A stretch of DNA of 64,000 nt from Kineosporia succinea (GCF_030811555.1 NZ_JAUSQZ010000001.1:3097241-3161240); one strand, 5' to 3'. Counted from the first letter of the stretch, positions 44,225-53,267 are shown. The notes: generated by a model not told the origin, from the sequence alone. Program-made: numbers and translations.

Positions 44225-45392
44225 GCCGGGAAGTTCTGCGGCCCCGCCGACGCTGGCGATGGGCATGAGTGACGTTGCCGAGGACATCCAGGCCCCGACC
44301 TACCGCAGCCCCCTGCTCGAGAGGCCCGGTGCGGTCCCGGTCGAGAACGGTCCGGACACCGGCCTGGTCTGGCACTTCGGCAACCCGGTGAGCGAGCAGC
44401 GCCGGCTCGAGGTGGGCTCGGCGAAGGCCGACCTGTCGAACCGCGGGGTCGTGCGCATCGAGGGCACCGACCGGCTGACCTGGCTGCACTCGATGACCAC
44501 CCAGCACCTCAGTGGCCTGAAGCCGTACACCTCCACCGAGTCGCTGGTGCTCTCGCCGAACGGGCACGTCGAGCACGACCTGCACCTCGTCGACGACGGC
44601 ACGGCCACCTGGATCACGGTCGAGCCCGGCGGCGCCCCCGACCTGGTCGCGTTCCTGAAGAAGATGCAGTTCATGCTCCGCGTCGAGGTCACCGACGTCA
44701 CCGACGACTGGGCCGTGTACGGCGAGGCCGTCGACCGCGAGACCGATCCCACCGTCGAGGGCGACCCGCTGTCCTGGCGCGACCCGTGGCCCGACCTGGT
44801 CACCGGTGGCGCGATCTACACCACCTCCGAGATCGAGGTCGAGGGGCACCCGGCCTGGTCGTGGCGCGAAGTGCTGGTTCCCCGAGCGGAATTCAGGACG
44901 CAGGTGTCGGCCGGGGAGTTCGACGGCGCCTTCGCGGGCACCTGGGCGGGGGACGCGCTGCGCGTCGCGGCCTGGCGGCCGCGGCACGGTTTCGAGACCG
45001 ATCACCGCACCATCCCGCACGAGCTCGACTGGCTGCGCACCGCCGTGCACCTGCAGAAGGGCTGCTACCGCGGGCAGGAGACGGTCGCCCGCGTGCACAA
45101 CCTCGGTCGCCCTCCGCGCCGCCTGGTGATGCTGCACCTCGACGGCACCATGAACGAGCTGCCCGTCACCGGCGCCCCCGTGCTCCACGGCACCCGCGAG
45201 GTCGGCCGGGTCACCACCGCCGCGCGGCACCACGAGCTCGGCCCGGTCGCCCTGGCCGTGCTCAAGCGCTCCACGCCGCCCGACGCGCAGGTCAGCGCCG
45301 GGGGAGTGGAGGCCTCGCAGGAGATCGTGGTCGACGCTGCGGCCGCCCCCTCCGCTCCGGCCCCCAAGATCCGGCGACTCCCGCAGAACTGA
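44217..45392 (+). CDS. ygfZ: YgfZ/GcvT-family folate-binding protein
   Basis: The 391-residue protein belongs to the YgfZ family, which binds tetrahydrofolate and helps assemble or repair certain iron-sulfur clusters. The hallmark KGCYRGQE with its cysteine is present near residue 281, preceded by the GcvT-like folate domain (RIEGTDRLTWLHSMTTQ). The ATG at 44217 overlaps the end of the Fur-family gene by eight bases. A weak hairpin follows at 45408-45430. Confidence 0.92.
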   Translation: MTEPGSSAAPPTLAMGMSDVAEDIQAPTYRSPLLERPGAVPVENGPDTGLVWHFGNPVSEQRRLEVGSAKADLSNRGVVRIEGTDRLTWLHSMTTQHLSGLKPYTSTESLVLSPNGHVEHDLHLVDDGTATWITVEPGGAPDLVAFLKKMQFMLRVEVTDVTDDWAVYGEAVDRETDPTVEGDPLSWRDPWPDLVTGGAIYTTSEIEVEGHPAWSWREVLVPRAEFRTQVSAGEFDGAFAGTWAGDALRVAAWRPRHGFETDHRTIPHELDWLRTAVHLQKGCYRGQETVARVHNLGRPPRRLVMLHLDGTMNELPVTGAPVLHGTREVGRVTTAARHHELGPVALAVLKRSTPPDAQVSAGGVEASQEIVVDAAAAPSAPAPKIRRLPQN

Positions 45393-45407
45393 CGGAATTT
45401 CTTACCG

Positions 45408-45430
45408 CTTGAGGCGAGGTTCGCCGCAAG
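45408..45430 (+). terminator. Weak hairpin after ygfZ
   Basis: A 10-base arm pairs with another (45408-45417 and 45421-45430) with one mismatch across a three-base loop. No T tract is present. Confidence 0.35.
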
Positions 45431-45469
45431 GTCTCCCGTTCGTCCACCATTCTGGTTCAGGATGTTCGG

Positions 45470-46288
45470 ATGAAGCGCACGCTGATCACCGTGGCGCCCA
45501 CCGGCGCCGAGGTTCCCAAGGCCGACTGCCCGCAGCTGCCGACCACGCTCGACGAGCTCGTCGCCGAGGCGAAGGCCTGTGAGGCGGCGGGCGCGGCGAT
45601 GATCCACGTGCACGTCCGCGACGACCGGCACCGGCCCACGCTCGACCCCGGCCGCCTGCGCGAGACCGTGAGCGCGCTGCGCGAGAACACCGCGATGATC
45701 GTGCAGCTGTCCACCGGGGGCAGCGTGCACGATCCGCTCGACGCCCGGCTCGACGTGCTCCGCGCCGCCCCCGACGCCTGCTCGCTGACCTGCGGCACCG
45801 TGAACTTCGGGGACGACGTGTTCAGCAACCCCTGGCCGTTCATGGCCGAGCTCTACCGGCGCACCCAGTTCGCCGGGGTGGTGCCGGAGTTCGAGCTGTT
45901 CGACCTCGGGCAGGTGACCGCGATGACCCGGCTGCTCGAGGAGTTCGGGCCCCCGGCGGGCGGGAAGGTGCACTGCGACTTCGTGCTCGGCGTGCCCGGC
46001 GGGCTGCCCGCCACGGTGCCGGCCCTGGTCGCCGGGGTGCAGGCGCTGCCGCCGGCGGTCACCTCGTGGTCGGCGACCGGGATCGGGCGCGGGCACCTGC
46101 CGGTGCTCGCGGCGAGCCTGGCGATGGGCGGGCACCTGCGCGTCGGCATGGAAGACAATCTGTTCTTCGCCCCGCGCCGCCCGGTCACCGGCAATGCCGA
46201 ACTGGTGGCCCGCGCCGCGTCGCTGGCCAACCAGCTGCAACGCCCGGTGATGAGCCCGGCCGAGGCGCGCGAGCTGCTCGGCCTGTGA
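45470..46288 (+). CDS. Beta-keto acid cleavage enzyme (BKACE/Kce, DUF849 family)
   Basis: The 272-residue protein matches the BKACE family, zinc-dependent TIM barrels that condense beta-keto acids with acetyl-CoA and cleave them; the founding member degrades lysine. Conserved segments are VAPTGAE, the paired metal histidines in IHVHVRD, and SLTCGTVNFG. The C-terminal HLRVGMEDNLFF is also typical. The ATG at 45470 has no strong ribosome-binding site. The actual substrate cannot be read from sequence, and no CoA-transferase is nearby. Confidence 0.9.
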   Translation: MKRTLITVAPTGAEVPKADCPQLPTTLDELVAEAKACEAAGAAMIHVHVRDDRHRPTLDPGRLRETVSALRENTAMIVQLSTGGSVHDPLDARLDVLRAAPDACSLTCGTVNFGDDVFSNPWPFMAELYRRTQFAGVVPEFELFDLGQVTAMTRLLEEFGPPAGGKVHCDFVLGVPGGLPATVPALVAGVQALPPAVTSWSATGIGRGHLPVLAASLAMGGHLRVGMEDNLFFAPRRPVTGNAELVARAASLANQLQRPVMSPAEARELLGL

Positions 46289-46356
46289 CCCGGGTCATGA
46301 ACCGCAGGACCTCGGCCCGCTTGCAAAGTGCTAACTGGAGCAAGCAGAGTGACGTG

Positions 46357-46968
46357 GTGGCTACCCTCAAAGTGCCCGATCGGGTGACCGATCTCGGGGC
46401 GTACGTGAAGGAGCAGCGCCAGAGCGCCAAGCTCTCGCTGCGGCAGCTCGCGAACGCCGCCGGGGTGAGCAACCCCTACCTCAGCCAGATCGAACGCGGC
46501 CTGCGCAAACCCTCCGCCGAGGTGCTGACGCAGATCGCCAAGGGGCTGCAGATCTCCGCCGAGGCGCTGTTCCAGCGGGCCGGCCTGCTCGAGGAGTCGG
46601 TGGGCGTCGAGGTCGAGGTGGCGATCCAGAGCGACGTGCGCCTGACCGCCCGGCAGAAGCGGGTGCTGCTCGACATCTACGAGACGTTCCGGGCCGAGAA
46701 CGCCCGCGACGACACCGATGCCGCGAACCGGGCCGCCGAGGTGGCCGCGACCGTGGTGCCGCTGATCGCCCGTGAGGGGTTCAAGTCCGGCGAACCCGTC
46801 GCCGACGAGGAGCCCGACGAAGACCTGACCGCCGACGACCCGGCGCGCGCCGCGGGAGCCGCCCGGCGGGGTGTGCGCAAGCGCGTCACCCCGCGGGCGC
46901 CGCGCTCCACCCGGCCCCGGCGCTCCGGCCCGTCCAAGTCACTGCGCGAGGTCGGCACGGACGACTGA
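46357..46968 (+). CDS. XRE-family HTH regulator with basic C-terminal tail
   Basis: The 203-residue protein has an N-terminal XRE helix-turn-helix (LSLRQLANAAGVSNPYLSQIERGLRKPSAE, residues about 24-53 in two parts) and a helical middle. The C-terminal 60 residues are disordered: acidic first, then an Arg/Pro-rich tail. The order HTH regulator, HbhA-like protein, DUF2516 is the same as Rv0474-Rv0476 in Mycobacterium. I use the GTG at 46357 because family members begin just before this point; an ATG at 46297 is in frame. A gcttgc/gcaagc dyad at about 46319-46345 could be an operator. Confidence 0.82.
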   Translation: MATLKVPDRVTDLGAYVKEQRQSAKLSLRQLANAAGVSNPYLSQIERGLRKPSAEVLTQIAKGLQISAEALFQRAGLLEESVGVEVEVAIQSDVRLTARQKRVLLDIYETFRAENARDDTDAANRAAEVAATVVPLIAREGFKSGEPVADEEPDEDLTADDPARAAGAARRGVRKRVTPRAPRSTRPRRSGPSKSLREVGTDD

Positions 46969-47083
46969 AGTCCCGCCGACCGCACGACCGCACGACCGCA
47001 CGATCCGGTCCACCGGCAGCGCCGCCGACGGGCCCGTCGCCCGCCCCGGTTCCCGGTGGCACCCGATCAGCCTGGAGGACCTC

Positions 47084-47866
47084 ATGAGCAACTTCTCGAG
47101 CACGGACACGAGCACCGAAGAGCCGCAGCCGAAGGGCCGTCCCGGTCTGCCCACCACCCCGCTGTTCGCCGTGGTCGGCGTCACCGACCTGGCGCTGCGG
47201 CAGGTGCGCGCGGCCGCGGCCGGAGCGGTGGCGGTGCAGCAGCGTTTCCAGTCCGACATCGAGGCCCGGCTGGCCGAGGTGGAGAAGCGGGTCGGCGGGC
47301 TCGACCCGAAGTCGCTGCGCGCCCAGGCCGAGCAGGCCCCGACGTTCGCGATGGCCCGTGCCCTGGAGGCGAAGGTCCGCGCCGAGGCCGCCTACGAGGA
47401 ACTGGCCCGCCGCGGCAAGGACCTCGTCGACCGGGTCTCCACGCAGCCCGAGACCCAGACGTTCCGCACCCAGGCCGAGACCACCCTGAACCGGGGGCGG
47501 GCGGCCGTCACCGTCGCGCGCCGGGCCGCCGACGGCACCGCCTCGGTGATTCGCGGATCGCTGGTGAACGGGCGCAACGGCGTCGTGGTCGCCCCCGTGG
47601 ACGCGCCTGCCGGGGTGAACGAGCCGGCGAAGCTCGACGTGGCCGCGGTGGAGAAGGCGGTGGCGGCCGGTGACGGTGGCGACAAGCCGGTGCCGCGGGT
47701 GCGCCCGGCGAAGAAGGCCACGGTCACGACCCGCAAGAGCGCCGCGGCGGTGAAGGGTGTGGCCCCGGCCGAGCCCGCTGCCACCGGGGTGACCCCGGGC
47801 GTGGCCAAGACCCCTCGCGCCCCGCGCGCGCCCCGCACACCCCGTACGCCCAAGATCACCGACTGA
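47084..47866 (+). CDS. HbhA-like heparin-binding hemagglutinin family protein
   Basis: The 260-residue protein resembles mycobacterial HbhA in layout. An N-terminal region of about 150 residues is mostly helical and likely coiled coil (FQSDIEARLAEVEKRVGG). A Lys/Ala/Pro/Thr-rich basic C-terminal tail follows (PAKKATVTTRKSAA, then repeated PRAPR/PRTPK). HbhA binds sulfated glycans and is linked to lipid inclusions and cell length. The role here is inferred from this layout and from the conserved HTH and DUF2516 neighbours. The ATG at 47084 has a strong ggagga site. A perfect palindrome follows the gene. Confidence 0.8.
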   Translation: MSNFSSTDTSTEEPQPKGRPGLPTTPLFAVVGVTDLALRQVRAAAAGAVAVQQRFQSDIEARLAEVEKRVGGLDPKSLRAQAEQAPTFAMARALEAKVRAEAAYEELARRGKDLVDRVSTQPETQTFRTQAETTLNRGRAAVTVARRAADGTASVIRGSLVNGRNGVVVAPVDAPAGVNEPAKLDVAAVEKAVAAGDGGDKPVPRVRPAKKATVTTRKSAAAVKGVAPAEPAATGVTPGVAKTPRAPRAPRTPRTPKITD

Positions 47867-47878
47867 GCCTCCCCGGCG

Positions 47879-47906
47879 CCGGGACGGGAACCGGTTCCCG
47901 TCCCGG
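47879..47906 (+). terminator. Perfect 14-bp palindrome after hbhA-like gene
   Basis: A perfect palindrome of two 14-base arms with no spacer spans 47879-47906, 12 bases after the stop codon. It is followed by acgttgttc. It is likely a terminator. Confidence 0.6.
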
Positions 47907-47972
47907 ACGTTGTTCCCTGTCGACCAGCCTCCGGGGGACCCGGGGGAAACCTCGAGGCCCTAAGGTATGTCT

Positions 47973-48290
47973 ATGGACGCGCTGGGTAATCTCCAAGGCC
48001 TTCTGACGCTCACCATCGGTGTGCTGGCTCTGGGTGTGCAGGCCTTCGCCCTCGTCGACGCGCTGCGTCAGCGCACCGACGCGTTCACGGCCGCGGGCAA
48101 GCTCACCAAGCCGCTGTGGCTGACCATCCTGGGTGTGGCCACGGCGATCGGCGTGATCTTCGTGTTCAACCCGTTCAGCTTCTTCGACCTGATCGCCTTC
48201 GTGGCCGCGGCCGTGTACCTGGTCGACGTGCGCCCCGCGATCAAGTCGATCACCGGCGGCGGCAACAGCGGCCCCTACGGCCGCTGGTAG
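47973..48290 (+). CDS. DUF2516 small membrane protein
   Basis: The 105-residue protein has three hydrophobic helices (LLTLTIGVLALGVQAFALV, LWLTILGVATAIGVIFVF, LIAFVAAAVYLV) and the polar loop DALRQRTDAFTAAGKLTKP typical of DUF2516. I use the ATG at 47973, seven bases after an aagg site; the ATG at 47967 is too close to that site. Function is unknown. Position after the hbhA-like gene is conserved with mycobacteria. Confidence 0.88.
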   Translation: MDALGNLQGLLTLTIGVLALGVQAFALVDALRQRTDAFTAAGKLTKPLWLTILGVATAIGVIFVFNPFSFFDLIAFVAAAVYLVDVRPAIKSITGGGNSGPYGRW

Positions 48291-48450
48291 GTCGTTCACC
48301 CGGTCGGGCTATCTCCGGAGACTCGTAGCTTTCCGAGGTCGCACAGTCACGCATCGGCACCGAAGAGCCGCTAGGCTCACCCGAAGTCACCGCGCTCGCG
48401 ACGTGCGGGCCGGACGGTGCCAGCGTGACTGCTCGACCTCAGGAGGGTCC

Positions 48451-49008
48451 ATGACCGAGTACATGCCCGGAGGGCGTCGCCGGATCGACCGGGTGCTCGC
48501 TCCGGAGTTCGTGGACGGGCTCGACGGGCTCGAGCTCGAAGAGGTCAGGGCCCGCCGCGCCGAGGCCGACCAGGAAGAGGTCGACCTCTCCTACGCCCGC
48601 CGCCTGCTGCAGGGGCGCATCGACATCCTGCGCGCCGAGCAACAGCGCCGCAGCGGTGACGGCTCCGACGCCCCGGTGTTCGGCAACCGCACCGACGAGG
48701 CGATCGCCGAGACGCTGAAGAAGATCCTCGGGGCCGAGAAGCGCAGCGACCGCGGCATGGGCCGGCACATGGCGGCCGAGCCGAGCCGGGTGGGCGAGCA
48801 CCGCCGCGAGGCCGAGCGCGCCGTGTCCGACGTCAGCGCCTCCGACCTCGACATGCCCGACGCCGATCTCGAGGCCGCGATCCAGAAGCTGCACGACGTC
48901 GAGGGCCGGGTCTCCCGCTCCCGCAAGCAGGTTCAGCACGTGGTCGACGCGCTGACCGCCGAGGTCGCCCGGCGCTACCAGCTCGACCAGGTCGCCCTGG
49001 GCTTCTGA
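48451..49008 (+). CDS. rsiG: RsiG: c-di-GMP-dependent anti-sigma factor
   Basis: RsiG (also described as AmfC) sequesters the sporulation sigma factor WhiG when bound to c-di-GMP in Streptomyces. The 185-residue protein is an antiparallel coiled-coil hairpin and carries both copies of the c-di-GMP motif E-x3-S-x2-R-x3-Q-x3-D. Copy one is Glu43, Ser47, Arg50, Gln54, Asp58. Copy two is Glu151, Ser155, Arg158, Gln162, Asp166. Both are complete. The ATG at 48451 has a perfect aggagg site. No sigma factor gene is in the window, so the target (WhiG- or FliA-like) must be elsewhere. Confidence 0.92.
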   Translation: MTEYMPGGRRRIDRVLAPEFVDGLDGLELEEVRARRAEADQEEVDLSYARRLLQGRIDILRAEQQRRSGDGSDAPVFGNRTDEAIAETLKKILGAEKRSDRGMGRHMAAEPSRVGEHRREAERAVSDVSASDLDMPDADLEAAIQKLHDVEGRVSRSRKQVQHVVDALTAEVARRYQLDQVALGF

Positions 49009-49037
49009 GCGTGCGCCCGCCGCTACGCTGAACGGCT

Positions 49038-49466
49038 GTGAGAGCAGTCGTTCAGCGGGCGTTGTCGGGGCGGGTCACGGTCGAGGGTGAAGAGGTCGGT
49101 GCCCTCGACGGGCCCGGTCTGGTGGTGCTGCTCGGTGCCACCCACGGCGACGGGCCCGGTCAGGTGGCCACCATCGCCCGCAAGATCGCGACCCTGCGCA
49201 TCCTGCGCGACGAGAAGGCCGCCGTCGACGTGGGCGCCGGAGTGCTGCTGATCAGCCAGTTCACGCTCTACGCGGACACCGCCAAGGGCCGCCGCCCGTC
49301 CTGGAACCAGGCCGCGCCCGGCCCGGTGGCGCAGCCCCTGGTCGACGCCGTCGCCGAGGCGCTGCGCTGCGAGCACGGGCTCAAGGTGGCAACCGGTCGC
49401 TTCGGCGCGGACATGCAGGTCGAGCTGGTCAACGACGGCCCGGTGACGATCCTGCTCGAGGCCTGA
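49038..49466 (+). CDS. dtd: D-aminoacyl-tRNA deacylase
   Basis: Dtd removes D-amino acids mistakenly charged on tRNA. The 142-residue protein shows the two hallmark motifs, [18 protein letters not shown] (with SQxTL) and the C-terminal [11 protein letters not shown]. Length is normal. The GTG at 49038 starts the standard [10 protein letters not shown] terminus. It lies 29 bases after rsiG and converges on a methyltransferase gene. Confidence 0.96.
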   Translation: MRAVVQRALSGRVTVEGEEVGALDGPGLVVLLGATHGDGPGQVATIARKIATLRILRDEKAAVDVGAGVLLISQFTLYADTAKGRRPSWNQAAPGPVAQPLVDAVAEALRCEHGLKVATGRFGADMQVELVNDGPVTILLEA

Positions 49467-49472
49467 GCCGGC

Positions 49473-50276
49473 TCAGGAACCGGGCCGCACGCTGTCCCAC
49501 CCGACCGTGATCTCGCCCAGTCGCCACCGGGACGGCCCGTCGAGAACGGGCCATCCGGCGTCCTTCATCGTGTGCACCGTCGCCAGCCACCGCTGCCGTG
49601 CCCCGAACGAGCTCAGCGGCGCGTGCCGCGCCCAGGCCGCGTCGAGCGCGCCCAGGTACGCGTGCACCCGCTCACCCGGCACGTTTCGGTGGATCAGGGC
49701 CTTGGGCAGGCGCTCGGCCACGTCCGACGGACGCTCCAGCCCACCCAGCCGCAACGAGACGCTCAGCGAGACCGGCCCGTGCCCGGCGTCCACCGCCACC
49801 CAGGCCGACCGCCGCCCGATCTCGTCGCAGGTGCCGTCGACCAGCAGGCCGCCGGGGGCCAGCCGCGAGCGCACCAGGTCCCAGGCCGGTGCGACCTCGG
49901 GCTCGGCGTACTGCCGCAGCACGTTGTAGGCCCGCACGAACACCGGACGGCGCCCGTCCAGCGGCAGCTCGAACCCACCCACCCGGAAGCTCAGCCCCGG
50001 CCGTTCGAGCGGCTTGGCCACGCTCACCCGGGCCGGGTCGATCTCGATGCCGACCACGTCCACGTCCGGCCGCACCACGCTCAGCCGCCGGTGCAGCTCC
50101 ACCGCCGTGATCGGGCTGGCCCCGTAGCCGAGGTCGACCACCAGCGGGTCGCGGGCCCGCCGCAGCCGGGCGGCGGCCGGCCCGGCCAGCCAGCGGTCGA
50201 CGCGGCGCAGCCGGTTGGGGTTGGTCGTGCCCCGGGTGATCGTGCCCTGGACGGCAGGGGCTCGGGGCGGGGTCAC
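49473..50276 (-). CDS. Class I SAM-dependent methyltransferase
   Basis: The 267-residue protein has a Rossmann-type SAM motif (LVVDLGYGASPIT near residue 45), the acidic VVGIEIDPARV strand and a conserved VFVRAYNVLRQY segment. The substrate is unknown. The GTG at 50276 is used because the sequence further upstream is low-complexity and includes the mshA-upstream direct repeats. The gene lies upstream of mshA and is divergent from it. Confidence 0.82.
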   Translation of the reverse strand: MTPPRAPAVQGTITRGTTNPNRLRRVDRWLAGPAAARLRRARDPLVVDLGYGASPITAVELHRRLSVVRPDVDVVGIEIDPARVSVAKPLERPGLSFRVGGFELPLDGRRPVFVRAYNVLRQYAEPEVAPAWDLVRSRLAPGGLLVDGTCDEIGRRSAWVAVDAGHGPVSLSVSLRLGGLERPSDVAERLPKALIHRNVPGERVHAYLGALDAAWARHAPLSSFGARQRWLATVHTMKDAGWPVLDGPSRWRLGEITVGWDSVRPGS

Positions 50277-50620
50277 GGGGACAGAGCCTAGGTGGCCTCG
50301 TCCGGGGCCCGGGCCGGCCCCGCCCACCCAGGGAACGCGCGACCCCGCCCGATGGTTGTCACCGCGGCAGCGCGCGGGCGGATGACGACGGGTGCGGCGG
50401 AGGACAGCGCCCGCCCACCCGGGGCACGCCGCACACGCCCGAACGGTTGTCCTGACTGCAGCCCGGGGACAGCCCGCCGACTGCTCCCGGGACGGGACCG
50501 CACACCGCTGTGACCACGTGGTGACGGTCACCCCCGCCAACATCGGGAAGAGCGGCCTGGTTCCGTGAGTTAGCTTCCTTCGGGGGTTTTTCAGCGGTGT
50601 GGAACGAGCAAGGAGGACGC
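50277..50620. other. Divergent spacer before mshA with a 51-bp direct repeat
   Basis: These 344 bases contain an imperfect direct repeat, 50320-50370 and 50411-50461, matching at 35 of 51 positions without gaps, with ggttgtc as the longest shared non-GC block. A ribosome-binding site for mshA lies at about 50610-50616. I see no other gene. Confidence 0.55.
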
Positions 50621-51919
50621 ATGGGGCTGAGGCCGGACGGAACCCCCGGACGGGTCGCGATGCTCTCCGTGCACACCTCCCCGCTGGAGCAGCCGGGCAC
50701 GGGTGACGCGGGCGGGCTCAACGTGTACGTGGTGGAGACGGCCAAGCGGCTGGCCGAGCGCGGCACCGAGGTGGAGATCTTCACCCGGGCCACCTCGGGC
50801 GACCTGCCGCCCGTCACCGAGATGCTGCCCGGGGTGCTGGTGCGCAACGTGGTGGCGGGCCCCTACGACGGGCTCTCCAAGGACGACCTGCCCGGCCAGC
50901 TGTGTGCCTTCAGTGCGGGCGTGCTGCGCACCGAGGCCCGCCGCACCGCCGGCTGGTACGACCTGATCCACTCGCACTACTGGCTCTCGGGGCAGGTCGG
51001 CTGGCTGGCCGCCGAGCGCTGGAACGTGCCGCTGCTGCACACCATGCACACCATGGCCAAGGTGAAGAACCTGTCGCTGGCGGCGGACGACAAGCCGGAA
51101 CCGGCCGGCCGGGTGATCGGCGAGGAGCAGGTGGTGGCGGCGGCCGACGGGCTGATCGCGAACACCGACCTCGAGGCCCGCGACCTGATCAGCCTCTACG
51201 GCGCCGATCCGGACCTGGTCTCGGTGATCCCGCCGGGTGTCGACCTGAGCACCTTCGGCCCGCACGCGAACGGCGGCCGGAGCGGCGCCCGTCAGCGTCT
51301 GGGCCTGGCCGCGAAGACCGACGTGATCCTCTTCGTCGGCCGCATCCAGCCGCTGAAGGCCCCCGACGTGCTGCTGAAGGCCGTTGCCGAGCTGGTCGTC
51401 CGCAACCCGCAGCGCCGCGAGAACCTCCTCGTCGCGGTGCTCGGCGGGCCCAGCGGCTCCGGGCTGGAACGTCCCGAGGAGCTGCAGAAGCTGGCCGTCG
51501 AGCTGGGCATCGGCGACCTGGTGCAGTTCCACCCGCCGGCCGACCGGGCTGTTCTGGCCGACTGGTACCGCGCCGCCGACCTGCTCGCGATGCCTTCCCA
51601 CAGCGAGTCGTTCGGCCTGGTCGCGGTCGAGGCACAGGCCTGCGGCACCCCGGTGGTGGCGGCCCGGGTGGGCGGTCTGGCCTCCGCGGTGCGTGACGGT
51701 CGCACCGGCCTGCTGATCACCGGCCACGAGCCGGCGCACTGGGCGAGCGCCCTCGACGACCTGCTGGGCGCCCCGCTCGTGCGCGAGCGCATGGGCCGGG
51801 CGGCCGTGCGCCACGCGAACGGCTTCGGCTGGGACCACACGGTCGACGCCACCCTCGCGACCTACGCGGCCGCGTGCGCCGCCCACCGGCGTCCCAAATG
51901 GGTGGTGGCAGCCGGATGA
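50621..51919 (+). CDS. mshA: D-inositol-3-phosphate glycosyltransferase MshA
   Basis: MshA transfers GlcNAc from UDP-GlcNAc to inositol-3-phosphate, the first step of mycothiol synthesis. The 432-residue GT-B enzyme starts with [20 protein letters not shown], the MshA inositol-phosphate region. It also has HSHYWLSG, a C-terminal [12 protein letters not shown] and the UDP-sugar motif [18 protein letters not shown]. An aaggagg site six bases before the ATG at 50621 fixes the start. Its stop overlaps the YbjN gene (ATGA). Confidence 0.97.
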   Translation: MGLRPDGTPGRVAMLSVHTSPLEQPGTGDAGGLNVYVVETAKRLAERGTEVEIFTRATSGDLPPVTEMLPGVLVRNVVAGPYDGLSKDDLPGQLCAFSAGVLRTEARRTAGWYDLIHSHYWLSGQVGWLAAERWNVPLLHTMHTMAKVKNLSLAADDKPEPAGRVIGEEQVVAAADGLIANTDLEARDLISLYGADPDLVSVIPPGVDLSTFGPHANGGRSGARQRLGLAAKTDVILFVGRIQPLKAPDVLLKAVAELVVRNPQRRENLLVAVLGGPSGSGLERPEELQKLAVELGIGDLVQFHPPADRAVLADWYRAADLLAMPSHSESFGLVAVEAQACGTPVVAARVGGLASAVRDGRTGLLITGHEPAHWASALDDLLGAPLVRERMGRAAVRHANGFGWDHTVDATLATYAAACAAHRRPKWVVAAG

Positions 51920-52425
51920 GCGAGCCGACGGGGGACGCGGTGGACGCCCTGCGCCGATGGGCGGACGAGGCGGGCCTCGAGTTGGTGACCGGGACCCGCA
52001 GGGGCGAGTTCGTGGTCGAGCTGCCGGGCGAGGCGAAGCTGAAGACCGGGGTGTCGTTGCTCGTGACCGACCGCGCCCTCAGCGTGTCGGCGTTCGTGAT
52101 GCGGCGTCCCGACGAGAACCACGAGGCGTTCTACCGCTGGATGCTGCAGCGCAACGTGCGGCTGCCCGGGATCGCGTTCGCGCTCGACCAGCTGGGTGAC
52201 GTCTACCTGACCGGCCGCATCCCGCTGCCCGGGGTGACCCCCGACACGATCGACGACCTGCTCGGTGCGCTGCTGACCGCGTCCGACGGCTCGTTCAACG
52301 ACCTGCTGGCCCTCGGTTTCCTCACCTCGATGCGCCGGGAATGGGCCTGGCGCACCGATCGTGGTGAATCGACCCGCAACCTCGAGGCCTTTCGTCACCT
52401 GCTCGACGACCAACGGGCCGAGTGA
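51916..52425 (+). CDS. YbjN-domain protein
   Basis: The 169-residue protein has the YbjN (type III secretion chaperone-like) fold pattern, with [23 protein letters not shown] and FYRWMLQRN. Its function in actinobacteria is not established. The ATG at 51916 overlaps the mshA stop (ATGA), and it lies 30 bases before gpmA, so it is probably co-translated with mshA. Confidence 0.82.
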   Translation: MSEPTGDAVDALRRWADEAGLELVTGTRRGEFVVELPGEAKLKTGVSLLVTDRALSVSAFVMRRPDENHEAFYRWMLQRNVRLPGIAFALDQLGDVYLTGRIPLPGVTPDTIDDLLGALLTASDGSFNDLLALGFLTSMRREWAWRTDRGESTRNLEAFRHLLDDQRAE

Positions 52426-52455
52426 CCAAAAGGCGCGTCCACTAATGTGCGGGGT

Positions 52456-53199
52456 ATGGCGTACACCCTCGTGCTGCTCCGTCACGGCGAGAGCGAATGG
52501 AACGCGAAGAACCTGTTCACCGGCTGGGTCGACGTGCCCCTGTCGGCCAAGGGCCGCGAGGAGGCCGCTGCGGGCGGCAAGCTTCTGACCGACGCGGGGA
52601 TCCTGCCCGACGTCGTGCACACGTCGCTGCTGCGCCGCGCGATCACCACGGCCTTCCTGGCGCTCGACGCCGCGGACCGGCACTGGATCCCGGTCAAGCG
52701 CAACTGGCGTCTCAACGAGCGTCACTACGGCGCTCTGCAGGGCAAGGACAAGAAGCAGACGCTGGCCGAGTTCGGTGAGGAGCAGTTCATGCTCTGGCGC
52801 CGGTCCTACGCCACGCCGCCGCCGCCGATCGCCGCGGACGACGAGTTCTCCCAGGCGGACGACCCCCGCTACGCGGACCTCGGCGACGACCTGCCCTCCA
52901 CCGAGTGCCTGAAAGACGTGGTGGCCCGCTTCCTCCCGTACTGGGAGGGCGAGGTGATCCCCGACCTGAAGGCCGGCAAGACGGTTCTGCTCGCGGCGCA
53001 CGGCAACTCGCTGCGCGCGCTGGTCAAGCACCTCGACGGCATCTCCGACGACGACATCGCCGGGCTCAACATCCCGACCGGCATCCCGCTGGTCTACGAG
53101 CTCGACGAGAACTTCAAGCCCGTCGTCAAGGGTGGCAAGTACCTCGACCCCGACGCGGCCGCGGCTGCTGTCGCGGCGGTGGCCAACCAGGGCCGCTGA
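52456..53199 (+). CDS. gpmA: 2,3-bisphosphoglycerate-dependent phosphoglycerate mutase
   Basis: GpmA interconverts 3- and 2-phosphoglycerate in glycolysis. The 247-residue protein begins [16 protein letters not shown] with the phospho-histidine motif RHG, and has [21 protein letters not shown] and [14 protein letters not shown] with the second catalytic histidine. The ATG at 52456 gives the family N terminus; a GTG nine bases upstream is in frame. A strong bidirectional terminator follows. Confidence 0.97.
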   Translation: MAYTLVLLRHGESEWNAKNLFTGWVDVPLSAKGREEAAAGGKLLTDAGILPDVVHTSLLRRAITTAFLALDAADRHWIPVKRNWRLNERHYGALQGKDKKQTLAEFGEEQFMLWRRSYATPPPPIAADDEFSQADDPRYADLGDDLPSTECLKDVVARFLPYWEGEVIPDLKAGKTVLLAAHGNSLRALVKHLDGISDDDIAGLNIPTGIPLVYELDENFKPVVKGGKYLDPDAAAAAVAAVANQGR

Positions 53200-53213
53200 G
53201 CTTCCGGGCCCAG

Positions 53214-53258
53214 AAATGAGGGACGCGTGGGGGCCACCCCCACGCGTCCCTCATTTTT
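53214..53258. terminator. Bidirectional terminator between gpmA and phoU
   Basis: A perfect 20-bp stem (53214-53233 and 53237-53256) with a three-base loop is followed on the plus strand by five consecutive T. On the minus strand it is also flanked by aaattt. It ends the convergent gpmA and phoU transcripts. Confidence 0.9.
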
Positions 53259-53267
53259 CGGGGTGGT

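Noticed and set aside
48294-48304. GTTCACCCGGT element upstream of rsiG as a PHO box
   Set aside because: Only one unit matches; the adjacent 11 bases do not repeat it, and it overlaps the end of the DUF2516 gene region.
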